A DNA stretch of 64,000 nt from Streptococcaceae bacterium AF77-01CM03A (GCA_027665725.1 JAQDDS010000003.1:124001-188000); one strand, 5' to 3'. Counted from the stretch's first letter, positions 27,428-36,905 are shown. Numbers and translations are program-made. Notes: generated from the letters alone by a model not told the origin.

Positions 27428-28669
27428 ATGGTTTTACCAAATTTTAAAGAAAATCTAGAAAAATACGCTAAGCTTTTGGTTGCAAACGGAGTGAACGTGC
27501 AACCTGGTCATACCTTGGCTCTCTCTATCGATGTGGAGCAACGCGAGTTGGCTCACTTAATCGTAAAAGAAGCCTATGCACTTGGAGCGCACGAAGTTAT
27601 CGTTCAATGGGCAGATGACTTTGTAAACCGTGAGAAATTCCTTCACGCGCCGATGGAGCGTTTGGACAATGTGCCAGAATACAAGATCGCTGAGATGAAC
27701 TACCTTCTTGAAAACAAAGCAAGTCGTCTCGGTGTTCGTTCTTCTGATCCAGGTGCCTTGAACGGAGTAGATGCTGAAAAGCTCTCAGCTTCTGCCAAAG
27801 CTATGGGAATTGCCATGAAGCCAATGCGTATCGCAACTCAATCTAACAAGGTTAGCTGGACTGTAGCAGCAGCAGCTGGACTTGAGTGGGCTAAGAAGGT
27901 CTTTCCAAATGCTGCAAGCGACGAAGAAGCAGTGGACCTCCTTTGGGACCAAATCTTTAAGACTTGCCGTATCTACGAAGAAGATCCAGTTAAGGCTTGG
28001 GAAGAACATGCAGCAATCTTGAAGAGCAAGGCACAAATGCTCAACAAAGAGCAATTCTCAGCTCTTCACTACACTGCTCCTGGAACAGACTTGACACTTG
28101 GCTTGCCGAAGAACCACGTTTGGGAATCAGCTGGTGCTATCAATGCTCAAGGCGAAGGTTTCTTGCCAAATATGCCAACAGAAGAGGTCTTTACAGCCCC
28201 TGATTTCCGTCGCGCAGATGGTTATGTAACGTCTACAAAACCTCTTAGCTACAATGGAAATATCATCGAAGGCATCAAGGTGACCTTTGAAAATGGTCAA
28301 ATCGTTGATATCACAGCTGAAAAGGGTGATCAAGTAATGAAGGACCTCGTCTTTAAGAATGCTGGTGCGCGTGCCTTGGGTGAATGTGCCTTGGTACCAG
28401 ATCCAAGCCCAATTTCTCAGTCAGGGATTACCTTCTTTAACACACTTTTCGATGAAAATGCTTCTAACCACTTGGCTATTGGTGCCGCGTACGCAACTAG
28501 CGTTGTTGGTGGAGCAGAGATGAGCGAAGAAGAGCTGGAAGCTGCAGGACTTAATCGTTCAGATGTTCATGTTGACTTTATGATTGGTTCGAACCAAATG
28601 AATATCGATGGTATCCGTGAGGATGGGACACGCGTACCACTCTTCCGCAATGGAGATTGGGCAATTTAA
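27428..28669 (+). CDS. pepS: aminopeptidase PepS (M29 family)
   Basis: A 413-residue cytosolic metallo-aminopeptidase of family M29 that trims short peptides from the N-terminus. The core has SRLGVRSSDP (about 100), YTAPGTDLTLGLP, NMPTEEVFTAPDF (metal-binding Glu), ALGECALV (Glu), HLAIGAAY (His) and HVDFMIG (His, Asp), covering the expected two-metal ligands. The start at 27428 follows AAGAGA; the upstream open frame overlaps the small gene and is discarded. The GlsB-type gene follows after 9 bases. Confidence 0.95.
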   Translation: MVLPNFKENLEKYAKLLVANGVNVQPGHTLALSIDVEQRELAHLIVKEAYALGAHEVIVQWADDFVNREKFLHAPMERLDNVPEYKIAEMNYLLENKASRLGVRSSDPGALNGVDAEKLSASAKAMGIAMKPMRIATQSNKVSWTVAAAAGLEWAKKVFPNAASDEEAVDLLWDQIFKTCRIYEEDPVKAWEEHAAILKSKAQMLNKEQFSALHYTAPGTDLTLGLPKNHVWESAGAINAQGEGFLPNMPTEEVFTAPDFRRADGYVTSTKPLSYNGNIIEGIKVTFENGQIVDITAEKGDQVMKDLVFKNAGARALGECALVPDPSPISQSGITFFNTLFDENASNHLAIGAAYATSVVGGAEMSEEELEAAGLNRSDVHVDFMIGSNQMNIDGIREDGTRVPLFRNGDWAI

Positions 28670-28678
28670 GGAGAAACT

Positions 28679-28909
28679 ATGATTGGAAGTATGTTTGTCG
28701 GTCTTTTGATCGGACTATTAGCAGGAGCTATCACCAATCGTGGAGAACGGATGGGATGCTTCGGGAAAATGTTCCTGGGTTGGATTGGTGCTTTCCTGGG
28801 TCAAATGCTTTTTGGAACTTGGGGGCCTATCTTAGCTGATACGGCTATTATCCCATCAGTTTTAGGAGCCATGATTTTATTAGCCATCTTTTGGAAAAAA
28901 GACAGCTAG
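28679..28909 (+). CDS. GlsB/YeaQ/YmgE-family membrane protein
   Basis: A 76-residue protein with three hydrophobic segments and the glycine-rich opening GSMFVGLLIGLLAGAI of the GlsB/YeaQ/YmgE (transglycosylase-associated) family, small stress-linked inner-membrane proteins of unclear mechanism. AAGGAG precedes the ATG, 9 bases after pepS, so it is the last gene of that transcript. A strong terminator follows. Confidence 0.8.
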   Translation: MIGSMFVGLLIGLLAGAITNRGERMGCFGKMFLGWIGAFLGQMLFGTWGPILADTAIIPSVLGAMILLAIFWKKDS

Positions 28910-28931
28910 TTTTAACTTGCTAGAACAGATA

Positions 28932-28962
28932 AAGAGGTTGGAAATCATCCAACCTCTTTTTT
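28932..28962 (+). terminator. terminator after the GlsB-type gene
   Basis: AGAGGTTGGA and TCCAACCTCT form a 10-bp stem with a 5-base loop followed by six T. Confidence 0.9.
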
Positions 28963-29052
28963 ATGAGCCGCAAAAAAAGACTGATATGCGGCTAGCTTGG
29001 CTTTCAGTGACTGTTCCTTTTTATATTGCCTCAAGTATGGTACAATAAAAAC

Positions 29053-29961
29053 ATGAGAATTCAACAATTACACTATATTATCAAAATCGTAGAAACTGGT
29101 TCGATGAATGAGGCTGCCAAGCAACTTTTCATTACACAACCGAGTCTATCAAATGCCGTTCGTGATCTAGAAAATGAGATGGGAATTGAGATTTTTATCC
29201 GAAATCCTAAGGGAATTACCCTTACACGTGATGGGATGGAGTTTCTATCCTATGCCCGTCAGGTTGTCGAGCAAACGCAACTTCTAGAAGAACGTTATAA
29301 GAATCCAATCGCTCATCGCGAGCTTTTTAGTGTGTCTTCGCAGCACTATGCCTTTGTAGTTAATGCCTTTGTTTCCTTGCTTAAGAAAAGCGATATGGAA
29401 AAGTACGAGCTTTTTTTGCGTGAAACCAGAACTTGGGAAATCATCGACGACGTCAAAAACTTCCGAAGTGAAGTAGGGGTCCTCTTTTTAAATAGCTATA
29501 ACCGGGACGTTCTTTCGAAGATGTTGGATGACAACCATCTGGTTGCCCACCATCTCTTTACAGCTCAACCCCATATCTTTGTCAGCAAGACCAACCCTCT
29601 TGCTAAAAGAGACAAGGTGGAGTTGGCAGATCTAGAAGACTTCCCATACTTGAGCTATGACCAAGGGACCCATAATTCCTTCTACTTTTCAGAAGAGATT
29701 TTGTCTCAGGAACACCACAAGAAATCCATCGTTGTTAGTGACCGTGCGACCTTGTTTAATCTCTTGATAGGTTTGGACGGCTATACCATCGCGACTGGTA
29801 TCCTTAATAGTAATCTTAATGGAGACAATATCGTTTCTATTCCACTTGATATTGATGATCCCATTGAACTGGTTTATATCCAGCATGAAAAGACAAGCTT
29901 GTCTAAGATGGGTGAACGTTTCATCGAGTACCTACTTGAGGAAGTTCGCTTTGATAAGTAA
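29053..29961 (+). CDS. LysR-family transcriptional regulator
   Basis: A 302-residue regulator: N-terminal winged HTH (about 1-60, SMNEAAKQLFITQPSLSNAVRDLE) and a periplasmic-binding-like effector domain (about 90-295). The effector is unknown; related streptococcal regulators of this type act on methionine/cysteine supply or polysaccharide genes. A TACAAT at 29041-29046 places the likely transcript start on the ATG itself, and no ribosome site precedes it, so the mRNA may be leaderless. An upstream TTG at 29026 is inside the promoter and is rejected. queA follows after 28 bases. Confidence 0.9.
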   Translation: MRIQQLHYIIKIVETGSMNEAAKQLFITQPSLSNAVRDLENEMGIEIFIRNPKGITLTRDGMEFLSYARQVVEQTQLLEERYKNPIAHRELFSVSSQHYAFVVNAFVSLLKKSDMEKYELFLRETRTWEIIDDVKNFRSEVGVLFLNSYNRDVLSKMLDDNHLVAHHLFTAQPHIFVSKTNPLAKRDKVELADLEDFPYLSYDQGTHNSFYFSEEILSQEHHKKSIVVSDRATLFNLLIGLDGYTIATGILNSNLNGDNIVSIPLDIDDPIELVYIQHEKTSLSKMGERFIEYLLEEVRFDK

Positions 29962-29989
29962 TTTGAGTAAATGAGAAGAGAAAAGAAGA

Positions 29990-31027
29990 ATGACGACATT
30001 AAATACAAATGATTTTGATTTTCACTTGCCGGAGGAATTGATTGCTCAGACACCTTTGGAAAAGCGCGATGCCTCTAAACTCTTGATGGTCAATCGCAAA
30101 ACAGGTGAATTTCAAGATCGCCACTTTCACTCCATTATTGAAATGCTAGAGCCAGGTGATGCCCTGGTTATGAATGATACCCGCGTTTTGCCAGCTCGAC
30201 TTCATGGTCAAAAAGAAGAAACAGGGGGCCATGTTGAACTCTTGCTTTTGAAAAATACAGCAGGAGACGAATGGGAAGTCTTGGCAAAACCTGCCAAACG
30301 TCTCAAGGTCGGCACCCGTGTTATTTTTGGTGATGGTCGACTTAGCGCAGTCGTGACTGAGGAATTAACCCATGGCGGTCGTATTGTCCGTTTTGAGTAT
30401 GAAGGAATTTTCCTAGAAGTACTTGAAAGTCTTGGAGAAATGCCTTTGCCTCCTTATATTCACGAAAAATTGGATGACCGTGAACGTTACCAGACAGTCT
30501 ATGCCAAGGAGAGTGGATCAGCAGCAGCTCCAACTGCAGGTTTGCATTTTACCAAGGAATTACTGGAAGAAATCCAGCAAAAAGGCGTTCACCTAGTCTA
30601 CCTGACCTTGCACGTTGGGCTTGGAACCTTTAGACCTGTTTCAGTAGATAATCTGGATGAGCACGAGATGCACTCAGAGTTTTATCAATTGTCTGAGGAA
30701 GCCGCAGCGACCTTGCGTCAGGTCAAAGAAAATGGTGGCCGTGTCATTGCTGTAGGAACAACCTCTATCCGTACACTAGAGACTATCGGAAGCAAGTTTG
30801 ACGGCCAAATCCAGGCCGATTCTGGCTGGACCAATATCTTTATCAAGCCAGGCTATGACTGGAAGGTTGTAGATGCTTTTTCTACTAATTTCCATTTGCC
30901 GAAGTCTACCTTGGTCATGCTTGTCTCAGCTTTTGCAGGCCGTGAATTGGTCCTCCAAGCCTACCAACATGCTATCGATGAAAAATACCGTTTCTTTAGC
31001 TTTGGCGATGCCATGTTTATCTACTAA
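29990..31027 (+). CDS. queA: S-adenosylmethionine:tRNA ribosyltransferase-isomerase
   Basis: A 345-residue enzyme that transfers and isomerises the ribosyl part of S-adenosylmethionine onto 7-aminomethyl-7-deazaguanine in tRNA, making epoxyqueuosine. Conserved segments include the N-terminal [42 protein letters not shown] and [10 protein letters not shown]. Full length. It follows the LysR gene after 28 bases with AAGAGA upstream. Other queuosine genes are not in the window. Confidence 0.96.
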   Translation: MTTLNTNDFDFHLPEELIAQTPLEKRDASKLLMVNRKTGEFQDRHFHSIIEMLEPGDALVMNDTRVLPARLHGQKEETGGHVELLLLKNTAGDEWEVLAKPAKRLKVGTRVIFGDGRLSAVVTEELTHGGRIVRFEYEGIFLEVLESLGEMPLPPYIHEKLDDRERYQTVYAKESGSAAAPTAGLHFTKELLEEIQQKGVHLVYLTLHVGLGTFRPVSVDNLDEHEMHSEFYQLSEEAAATLRQVKENGGRVIAVGTTSIRTLETIGSKFDGQIQADSGWTNIFIKPGYDWKVVDAFSTNFHLPKSTLVMLVSAFAGRELVLQAYQHAIDEKYRFFSFGDAMFIY

Positions 31028-31054
31028 AAAACGAGCAAATCAAAACTAGAAATA

Positions 31055-31091
31055 AAAGGGCTAATTCCTACTTGGATGAGCCTTTTTTCTA
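31055..31091 (+). terminator. probable queA terminator
   Basis: AAAGGGCT and AGCCTTTTTT can pair across a long loop, followed by T. The loop is large, so strength is uncertain. Confidence 0.4.
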
Positions 31092-31213
31092 TGTAGGGTA
31101 GCTATTGAATAAAAACGAAATAAATGATAAACTGAAAGCAATGAGTTAGCCATCAAAATTATATGTAAAACTAGGCTAGCCACTTTAAACGACATATGTC
31201 AAAGGAGATTTTT

Positions 31214-31777
31214 ATGACTAACAAAACATTGCGCTATACAAGTCTATCATTACTAACCTTGTTAGCTGCTATTACATTAGCTGCTTGTGGTGGAAAGGCT
31301 GACAAGAATACTTCAGCTTCAAATCAAAAGGAAACAACAACTCAAGTAACGACGGCTTCAGCAAGTAAAACAGAAGCAGGCCAAAAAGAGGGGCAGAAGT
31401 CTGAGGCAAGTAGTGGGTCAGATGCTAAAACGACGCAAGCAGAACAAAAGGAAGATAAGCAAAAGTCACAAGAAGCTTACGCTAAATTTGTGGGAACTTG
31501 GGAAAATTATGCAGGGACAACTGCAACAGTTACATCTGATGGAATTGTAACAATCCAAAGTTCAAAAGGAACCTTTAATTATGAGATGGGTCGAGTAGAG
31601 GAAAAAAATGGTTATTACTCAGCAGGAATCCAACTTGTTGATGGTGGAGAAGGTGCTCGCCTTATCTACACTCCAGCGGGAGTCCAAAATGAATTGACAG
31701 GTACAGATGGTAGCCAAGAAGTCTTGTCTATCGGCCAATCACCAAGTGACAAGGATAGTCATTTTTACCGTAACTAA
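31214..31777 (+). CDS. lipoprotein with C-terminal beta domain (DUF6287-like)
   Basis: A 187-residue precursor with a lipoprotein signal peptide and LAAC lipobox (Cys at about residue 25). A Thr/Ser/Lys/Gln-rich linker to about 95 is followed by a compact domain opening KFVGTWENYAGTTATVT. That opening is of the kind seen in streptococcal DUF6287 lipoproteins. AAGGAG precedes the ATG at 31214. The protein should be anchored on the outer face of the membrane. Role unknown. The domain call is tentative; lipidation is clear. Confidence 0.8.
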   Translation: MTNKTLRYTSLSLLTLLAAITLAACGGKADKNTSASNQKETTTQVTTASASKTEAGQKEGQKSEASSGSDAKTTQAEQKEDKQKSQEAYAKFVGTWENYAGTTATVTSDGIVTIQSSKGTFNYEMGRVEEKNGYYSAGIQLVDGGEGARLIYTPAGVQNELTGTDGSQEVLSIGQSPSDKDSHFYRN

Positions 31778-31845
31778 GAATACCAGTAAGAAGTAAGGAT
31801 GTAGAAACGCCCTTGCTTTTTAAACAGTTTTAAAAGGAGTATAAA

Positions 31846-32403
31846 ATGATAATGCCTTTTGTTTTTTTCTTTATCATCTTTATGTTATTCATCTTTGTTA
31901 TAGCAGGGATTGTTTATTGGGCCATTAGCTACGCCAATAAACACAACAAAGAATACCAAGCATTTGCAACTGCGCATGGCTATCAATTTGACCAAGCTCA
32001 AGGTAGAGACAACTATAGGGATTACTCAAGCGGAACGATGTCTAGTACGCTTACTATAACTCCTACACAAAGTCCCTATGTAGAAAAATATGCTAATTTT
32101 AGCCATTTTCCTTTTGGGTGTGGTCATGAGAGAAAAGTTGTCTATGTCATCTCTGGTAACTACAATGGGAAGCAATTCCGGGCTTTCACTTATCATTTTA
32201 GAGGCAATGCAATCGAGGGTACAGGAACAGCTGTTGTCTTTAATGTTGTTATGATTGAGTGCCCAAATACACCAAAAGGTCAATTGTCAGATAAGATGTT
32301 CTATGAAAATGGATTTCTTTGCGAATACCAACATGGAAATCTAAACGTGGAAACCATTCATGATCGAGTGAACCAACTAGGAAAAATTGCTCAAGGTTTA
32401 TAA
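31846..32403 (+). CDS. membrane-anchored protein of unknown function
   Basis: A 185-residue protein with one long N-terminal hydrophobic helix (about 3-28) followed by a soluble domain with a YDHF-like spread of aromatic residues and a single CGHERK segment. An AAAGGAG site supports the start. The helix-plus-domain layout is like DUF3137-type streptococcal proteins, but I cannot confirm the family. It lies between a lipoprotein and two paralogous membrane proteins, a run of genes that look envelope-related. Confidence 0.7.
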   Translation: MIMPFVFFFIIFMLFIFVIAGIVYWAISYANKHNKEYQAFATAHGYQFDQAQGRDNYRDYSSGTMSSTLTITPTQSPYVEKYANFSHFPFGCGHERKVVYVISGNYNGKQFRAFTYHFRGNAIEGTGTAVVFNVVMIECPNTPKGQLSDKMFYENGFLCEYQHGNLNVETIHDRVNQLGKIAQGL

Positions 32404-32469
32404 TTCTTTCATTTTTTATCTCTCTTTGGGAAAAAATCTATCAATTGTGTCATAAAATTGGAGGAATAA

Positions 32470-32547
32470 ATGAAGAAAAAATCTCTTTTTCAGGGAAGTT
32501 TTAAGAAAAACAGTTGGTTAGAGGAGAAAGACAAGCATGCTTTTTAG
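32470..32547 (+). CDS. 25-residue leader peptide overlapping the next gene
   Basis: A 26-codon frame (MKKKSLFQGSFKKNSW at the start) with a GGAGG-like site just before the ATG. Its stop codon lies 8 bases inside the next gene, whose own GAGGAG site (32521-32526) is within this frame. This layout allows translational coupling. The peptide is basic and has no hydrophobic segment. It may be a real small protein or only a leader; translation is not proven. Confidence 0.4.
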   Translation: MKKKSLFQGSFKKNSWLEEKDKHAF

Positions 32548-33196
32548 GAAAGTGATTTATATAGGGGAGAGCGAAGGTCAGGCTATTTATGTCCATGTCG
32601 ATGAGCCACGAAATCCTCTAGCAGCTCCTAAGAGTAAACTCTTAAATACAGATGTGGCGCGTGGGAATCGAAAACATATCATCTTGTCGATTTGTACTCT
32701 TTTAGCGGTTAGTAGCATCATGCAGTTTTTTCCCGCAACACGCTTTTTTACGGGTGTCTATAGCTATGGAACTCTGATTTATTTTCTGCTAATTTGGTTG
32801 CTGGAAGCCATTTTACTATTGGTGATCGTGGAGCGAGCACTCTACAAAAATGTTGCATTAGCGCAACTTACCAGCAAGGAAAACTTCAGAAGAGCCGTCA
32901 ATAGCAATCTCTTTTGGAATAATTTTTCAGATAAGAAGGTTACCCTTGGCAAGAAGCTATTTGCCTGGATTTTCACAGTCCTTATAGCTGTCATGGGCTT
33001 GGTGGGTCCGATTTCTGTCCTTTCCATGCTCGTTTTGAAGATGATGGGAACACAAATCGGCAGTGAGCTATTCCCTTTAAGCCTGATGGGGATTTTGCCG
33101 GCTGTCGCAGCTCTATTGCTGTGGCAAAATAATATGATTCGATGGCTGAAGGCAGTTGAACGGTACAGAAATAGTCGAGTTAAGAAGGAAATATAA
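32537..33196 (+). CDS. membrane protein, paralogue 1 of a tandem pair
   Basis: A 219-residue protein. A short N-terminal cytosolic part has IGESEGQAIYVH and LAAPKSKLLNT, followed by hydrophobic helices at about 50-68, 75-98, 137-165 and 175-195 and a basic tail. The next gene (33221) shares the IGE-x-x-GQA-x-Y and LAAPKS-x-LLNT motifs and an ERALYKNV segment, so the two are ancient tandem duplicates. I recognise no known family. Start chosen for the GAGGAG 10 bases upstream. Confidence 0.7.
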   Translation: MLFRKVIYIGESEGQAIYVHVDEPRNPLAAPKSKLLNTDVARGNRKHIILSICTLLAVSSIMQFFPATRFFTGVYSYGTLIYFLLIWLLEAILLLVIVERALYKNVALAQLTSKENFRRAVNSNLFWNNFSDKKVTLGKKLFAWIFTVLIAVMGLVGPISVLSMLVLKMMGTQIGSELFPLSLMGILPAVAALLLWQNNMIRWLKAVERYRNSRVKKEI

Positions 33197-33220
33197 CAAA
33201 GGAAATAGAAAGAGGTATGT

Positions 33221-33904
33221 ATGTTTTTTCTGAGACGCCGTCGTGTCTTTATCGGTGAATGTGATGGACAGGCTGTTTATTATGACCGAAAGACAGGAGA
33301 GGCTCTAGCTGCTCCAAAGAGTAGGTTGCTCAATACTGAAAAAGCTGGTGACACGAATGCCTTTATTCCTGACTTGGTAATTCTCTTACTAGCAGGTGGT
33401 CCTGCAATTTCGGGCTTCTTTTCCCTCAAGTTTATTGGTGTTTATAACTGGTTTAGTCAAGCTTGTATTTTTCTATTTTGGTTGATGCAGTTTTTCTCGT
33501 TGGTTGCTTTACTTGAACGAGCACTTTATAAAAATGTTCGCAAAGCACAGCCGACGACAGAGAAAGTCTTTTACTATGCTGCATCTCATAATTTGCTTGT
33601 GAAAAACCAGTTTGATCCCAGACAACTGTCTGCTTTACCTTATCGATTTGCTCGCTTTGTAGTAAATATAGTGTCTATCTATTATTTTTTGTATTTCTTG
33701 ACTCTTCCTCTAAAATTTGGTCAACCGATTGATGAAGGCTATGGTTTGTGGTTTGCGGGCTTGTTATTCTTTGCAGTATTTCTTTTGTACAACCAAAACA
33801 ATCCAGTTCGCTTTGTGAAGATTATGAGATTATACAGCCAAGGAAAAGTACGATTTAAGGAAGAAGTGGAACATTGGGAAACTGTCTTTGGTGGTGTATC
33901 CTAA
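33221..33904 (+). CDS. membrane protein, paralogue 2 of a tandem pair
   Basis: A 227-residue paralogue of the gene just upstream: IGECDGQAVYYD and LAAPKSRLLNT at the N-terminus, ERALYKNV at about 105, and helices at about 50-70, 75-98, 145-165 and 170-188. The C-terminal tail is longer and charged. It starts 24 bases after its neighbour with AAAGAGG upstream. It is the last gene before the first attachment-site copy at 33918, so it probably marks the host side of the tRNA-Lys hotspot. Confidence 0.7.
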   Translation: MFFLRRRRVFIGECDGQAVYYDRKTGEALAAPKSRLLNTEKAGDTNAFIPDLVILLLAGGPAISGFFSLKFIGVYNWFSQACIFLFWLMQFFSLVALLERALYKNVRKAQPTTEKVFYYAASHNLLVKNQFDPRQLSALPYRFARFVVNIVSIYYFLYFLTLPLKFGQPIDEGYGLWFAGLLFFAVFLLYNQNNPVRFVKIMRLYSQGKVRFKEEVEHWETVFGGVS

Positions 33905-33917
33905 ATACTTAGATAAA

Positions 33918-33970
33918 CAAAAAAGCCTTAAAATCAAGGCTTTTTCCTGTTGTTTAGATGCCCCCTGCAG
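33918..33970. repeat. tRNA-Lys attachment-core copy 1
   Basis: About 53 bp repeat the 3' end of tRNA-Lys and its terminator hairpin (AAAAAGCCTT/AAGGCTTTTT). The copy differs from the others at a few bases. About 50 bases on, ATTTCAAAATGGGGTAAAAG matches the arm region after copy 3 with a 5-base loss. The remaining gene-free stretch 34040-34517 shows nothing I can name. Confidence 0.85.
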
Positions 33971-34517
33971 GCTCTTTGAAAGAAACTTAGAAAAATCTAA
34001 AATGAAATTATTTCAAAATGGGGTAAAAGCAAAATTTCCCTCCCTACTTTCTCAATTATTCCTAATTTTAGTTCCAAAAAGCTTCAATTCATAATCTAAT
34101 TATAATATGGGTAATGGGTACTATCTTATTACATTCAGATTTTTGTTCTCTTCAAAGAGTTATGTAGGCTTTATGGTTTTAAATAGGTAAAAAGTTGAAC
34201 CATAGGGAATATTGTGTCATAATAGGTAATAGATGAATAATTAATAGATTGGAAATAATGCTTTCTTACCTTAACAAGTTGAATTGGTTATACATTTTTT
34301 CGTCGCAATTGTGTCTATCTCTCGAGTTTAGCTAGTTTTTATAAGCTCTGGCTTCTAATCAATATAACAAATTTTAGAAGTGCATAAGACAAGATGGTGA
34401 CATTACTACAGTCATTTCTAGTCACCATATGTTGCTGGCACAGGCTGTTTGTAGTGTTGGCTATTTACTAGTCAGTTTAATCGGAGTGTTTAATTTTTAT
34501 TGTTGAAAGGTTTTTAT

Positions 34518-35807
34518 ATGGCGAAAATTCTATCTTTAGGTCTGACAGGTAAGAAATTACTTGCTCAGGGGTTCTTGTTTGTTCTGCTAGGTCTCATCTT
34601 GATGGTCACGGGGACTTGGTTGCCAGTAAAGGTTATTCGACTGGTTCTGTTTTTAGCTTGGATAGCAACGGTCTTAGATTTAGTATTACGTATTTTCAAA
34701 AAAAGTCAGTCAACGGACACCTTGGGAGTTGCACTGGTTAAATTGTTAGTGCTGGGATATTTGCTTGGCTCCAATCTTGCGACGGATGTGCCGATTTATA
34801 TTTTGGCTCTTGTGATTGGAGTTTATCAGATTTTTCATGCTAGTATTAACCTTGTCACCTATGTTCTCTACCGCAAAAACAAAATTCGACCTCGTTTTCG
34901 TCTCTTACTAGATGGACTCGTACTAGTTTTTCTTGGTGGGACTAGTCTTTTGTCCTCTACAGGAAATTCTGTCTTTCAACTCTTTGTATTAGGGGCTTAT
35001 TTTTTCCTTTATGGTGTGTCCAATATCCGTGATGGTTTCTTGTTTGAGGAGGAAATTGGGAAAAACCATCTCAAACGTCGCATTAGAATTAGCTTACCTA
35101 TTGTCCTAGCCGCTCTCATCCCTGCAAGAACTTTAGCAAAAATCAACAAATTCATGCAGGAAAATGCTGATGAGAGAGAGGATATCCATCTTGGAATGGT
35201 GAAGTCTGGTAAGACAGCGGAGCTTGAAATTTTTGTTCATACAGCTGAGACCTCTCTGTTTTCGGCAATTGGTCATGTGGATATCTGCTATCAAGGCCGT
35301 GTTATTTCTTATGGCAACTATGATCCGTCTTCTGAGACCTTATTTGGCATGGTAGGAGATGGTGTCTTATATTTCTGTGATCGTGACAAGTACATTGACC
35401 TATGTAAACGTGAGAGTCAAAAAACGCTTTTTGGTTATGGGATAGATTTGACGCCTGAAATGGAAAAAGCAGTTCAGAAAAAGTTGGCTGAATTGAAACA
35501 ACTGACGATTCCATGGGAGCCAAGTGCAGATAAAATCATGACAGGTGATGGTAAGGAAGACTACACCTACGCTTATAAAATCAGACATGAGACGGATGGG
35601 GAACTTTATAAATTTATCAAATCTAAGTTTAAATCCTACTTTGTCTTATCTACAAACTGTGTGCTCTTGGCTGATACCATAGTCGGTCAGGCTGGCACCG
35701 ATATCCTCTCACCCAAAGGATTTATCGCTCCAGGAACTTACCAAGCCTACCTTAATCGAGAGTTTGAAAAACCAAATAGTATAGTCGTATCTAAACATGT
35801 TTATTAA
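34518..35807 (+). CDS. HdeD-like membrane domain fused to a permuted papain-like domain
   Basis: A 429-residue protein. The first ~190 residues form about six hydrophobic helices in the style of HdeD/DUF308 proteins. The soluble C-terminal ~220 residues contain GHVDICYQGRVISYGNYD (about 255-272) and, near 380, STNCVLLADTIVG. A His before a Cys, in that order and context, is the signature of permuted papain-fold (YiiX/C92-like) hydrolases acting on peptides or lipids. The fold call is inference from motif order. AAAGG precedes the ATG. It lies 10 bases upstream of the AI-2E family gene, in segment I of the tRNA-Lys hotspot. Confidence 0.65.
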   Translation: MAKILSLGLTGKKLLAQGFLFVLLGLILMVTGTWLPVKVIRLVLFLAWIATVLDLVLRIFKKSQSTDTLGVALVKLLVLGYLLGSNLATDVPIYILALVIGVYQIFHASINLVTYVLYRKNKIRPRFRLLLDGLVLVFLGGTSLLSSTGNSVFQLFVLGAYFFLYGVSNIRDGFLFEEEIGKNHLKRRIRISLPIVLAALIPARTLAKINKFMQENADEREDIHLGMVKSGKTAELEIFVHTAETSLFSAIGHVDICYQGRVISYGNYDPSSETLFGMVGDGVLYFCDRDKYIDLCKRESQKTLFGYGIDLTPEMEKAVQKKLAELKQLTIPWEPSADKIMTGDGKEDYTYAYKIRHETDGELYKFIKSKFKSYFVLSTNCVLLADTIVGQAGTDILSPKGFIAPGTYQAYLNREFEKPNSIVVSKHVY

Positions 35808-35816
35808 GGAGAATTT

Positions 35817-36905
35817 ATGAACTTAGTAAAAAAATACACCCCGTTAATACTTTTTATAGGGCTGGTTGCTCTTGTAATTCTGAATGCATCGAGCTTTATA
35901 TCAGGAGCAATCTCTCTCTTTGATGTAATATCAACCTTGATTTATGGTGCTGTTATTGCTTTTGTGCTCAATGTTCCCATGAAAAAAATTGAACAGTACT
36001 TAGTTAAATTGAAGGTAAAGGCAGAGTTGCGTCGTCCGATTGCCATGGTACTTGTTTTCCTAGCTCTTATCTTAATCGTGATTGCTCTTTTGGTTTTGGT
36101 GCTGCCAACCCTAGCCCAGACTATTAGTCAGCTGGGAACAGTCCTTTCAACAGTCCTTACTCAACTTGGGAAATTGCTAGGCAGCTCGGAATTTGTAACC
36201 AAAGACATGTTGTCAACTATCGTATCAGGAATTCAGGGACAGTCTAGCTCTATTAGCCAAGCTTTGATAGGTTTTTTATCAGGTCTGACTAGTAATATCG
36301 GCAATATTTTTTCAAGTTTGATGAATGCCTTTTTGATTATAGTCTTCACCTTTTTATTTTTATCCAGTAAGGAACATTTGGCAGCGATGACGAGTCGACT
36401 TCTAAAAGTTTTTCTTCCAGAGAAGGTGGTGATAAAGTTGACTTACATTGGACAAGTAGCACTAGAGACTTATGACCAATTTTTGATGAGTCAGCTGATT
36501 GAAGCAGTCATCATAGGAGTTATGGTAGCGGTTGGCTATAGCCTATTTGGACTACCTTATGGGGTAATGACAGGTATCTTTGCAGGAGTGCTGTCTTTCA
36601 TTCCTTATGTTGGTCCTATGATTGCTTGTGTGCTAGGAGCGATTTTTATCTTTACAGTCAGTCCAAGTCAAGCTTTACTGTCTATCCTTCTTTATCAAAT
36701 TATACAGCTGATTGAGGGAAACCTTATCTATCCCAAAGTTGTGGGTCAATCTATCGGCTTACCAGCTCTCTTCACACTTGCAGCAGCTAGTATTGGAGGA
36801 AATCTATTTGGCTTACTTGGAATGATATTCTTTACACCCATATTTGCTGTTATCTATCGATTGGTTAAAGAATTTGTCGTTGCAAAGGAAAATCAGGTAG
36901 ATTGA
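35817..36905 (+). CDS. AI-2E family transporter (PerM-like)
   Basis: A 362-residue protein with about eight hydrophobic helices and the family's typical tail, where GLPYGVMTGIFAGVLSFIPYVGP precedes QLIEGNLIYPKVVGQSIGLPAL. Members export small molecules or ions; TqsA exports autoinducer-2, others act as Na+/H+ antiporters, and substrate cannot be told from sequence. AAGGAG precedes it. It is coupled with the preceding HdeD/papain-like gene, which may supply or process something handled at the membrane. Confidence 0.88.
   Translation: MNLVKKYTPLILFIGLVALVILNASSFISGAISLFDVISTLIYGAVIAFVLNVPMKKIEQYLVKLKVKAELRRPIAMVLVFLALILIVIALLVLVLPTLAQTISQLGTVLSTVLTQLGKLLGSSEFVTKDMLSTIVSGIQGQSSSISQALIGFLSGLTSNIGNIFSSLMNAFLIIVFTFLFLSSKEHLAAMTSRLLKVFLPEKVVIKLTYIGQVALETYDQFLMSQLIEAVIIGVMVAVGYSLFGLPYGVMTGIFAGVLSFIPYVGPMIACVLGAIFIFTVSPSQALLSILLYQIIQLIEGNLIYPKVVGQSIGLPALFTLAAASIGGNLFGLLGMIFFTPIFAVIYRLVKEFVVAKENQVD

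Noticed and set aside
33888..34094. Open frame across attachment copy 1
   Set aside because: It reads through the tRNA-Lys core and its terminator and lacks a ribosome site; it is a shadow of the repeat.
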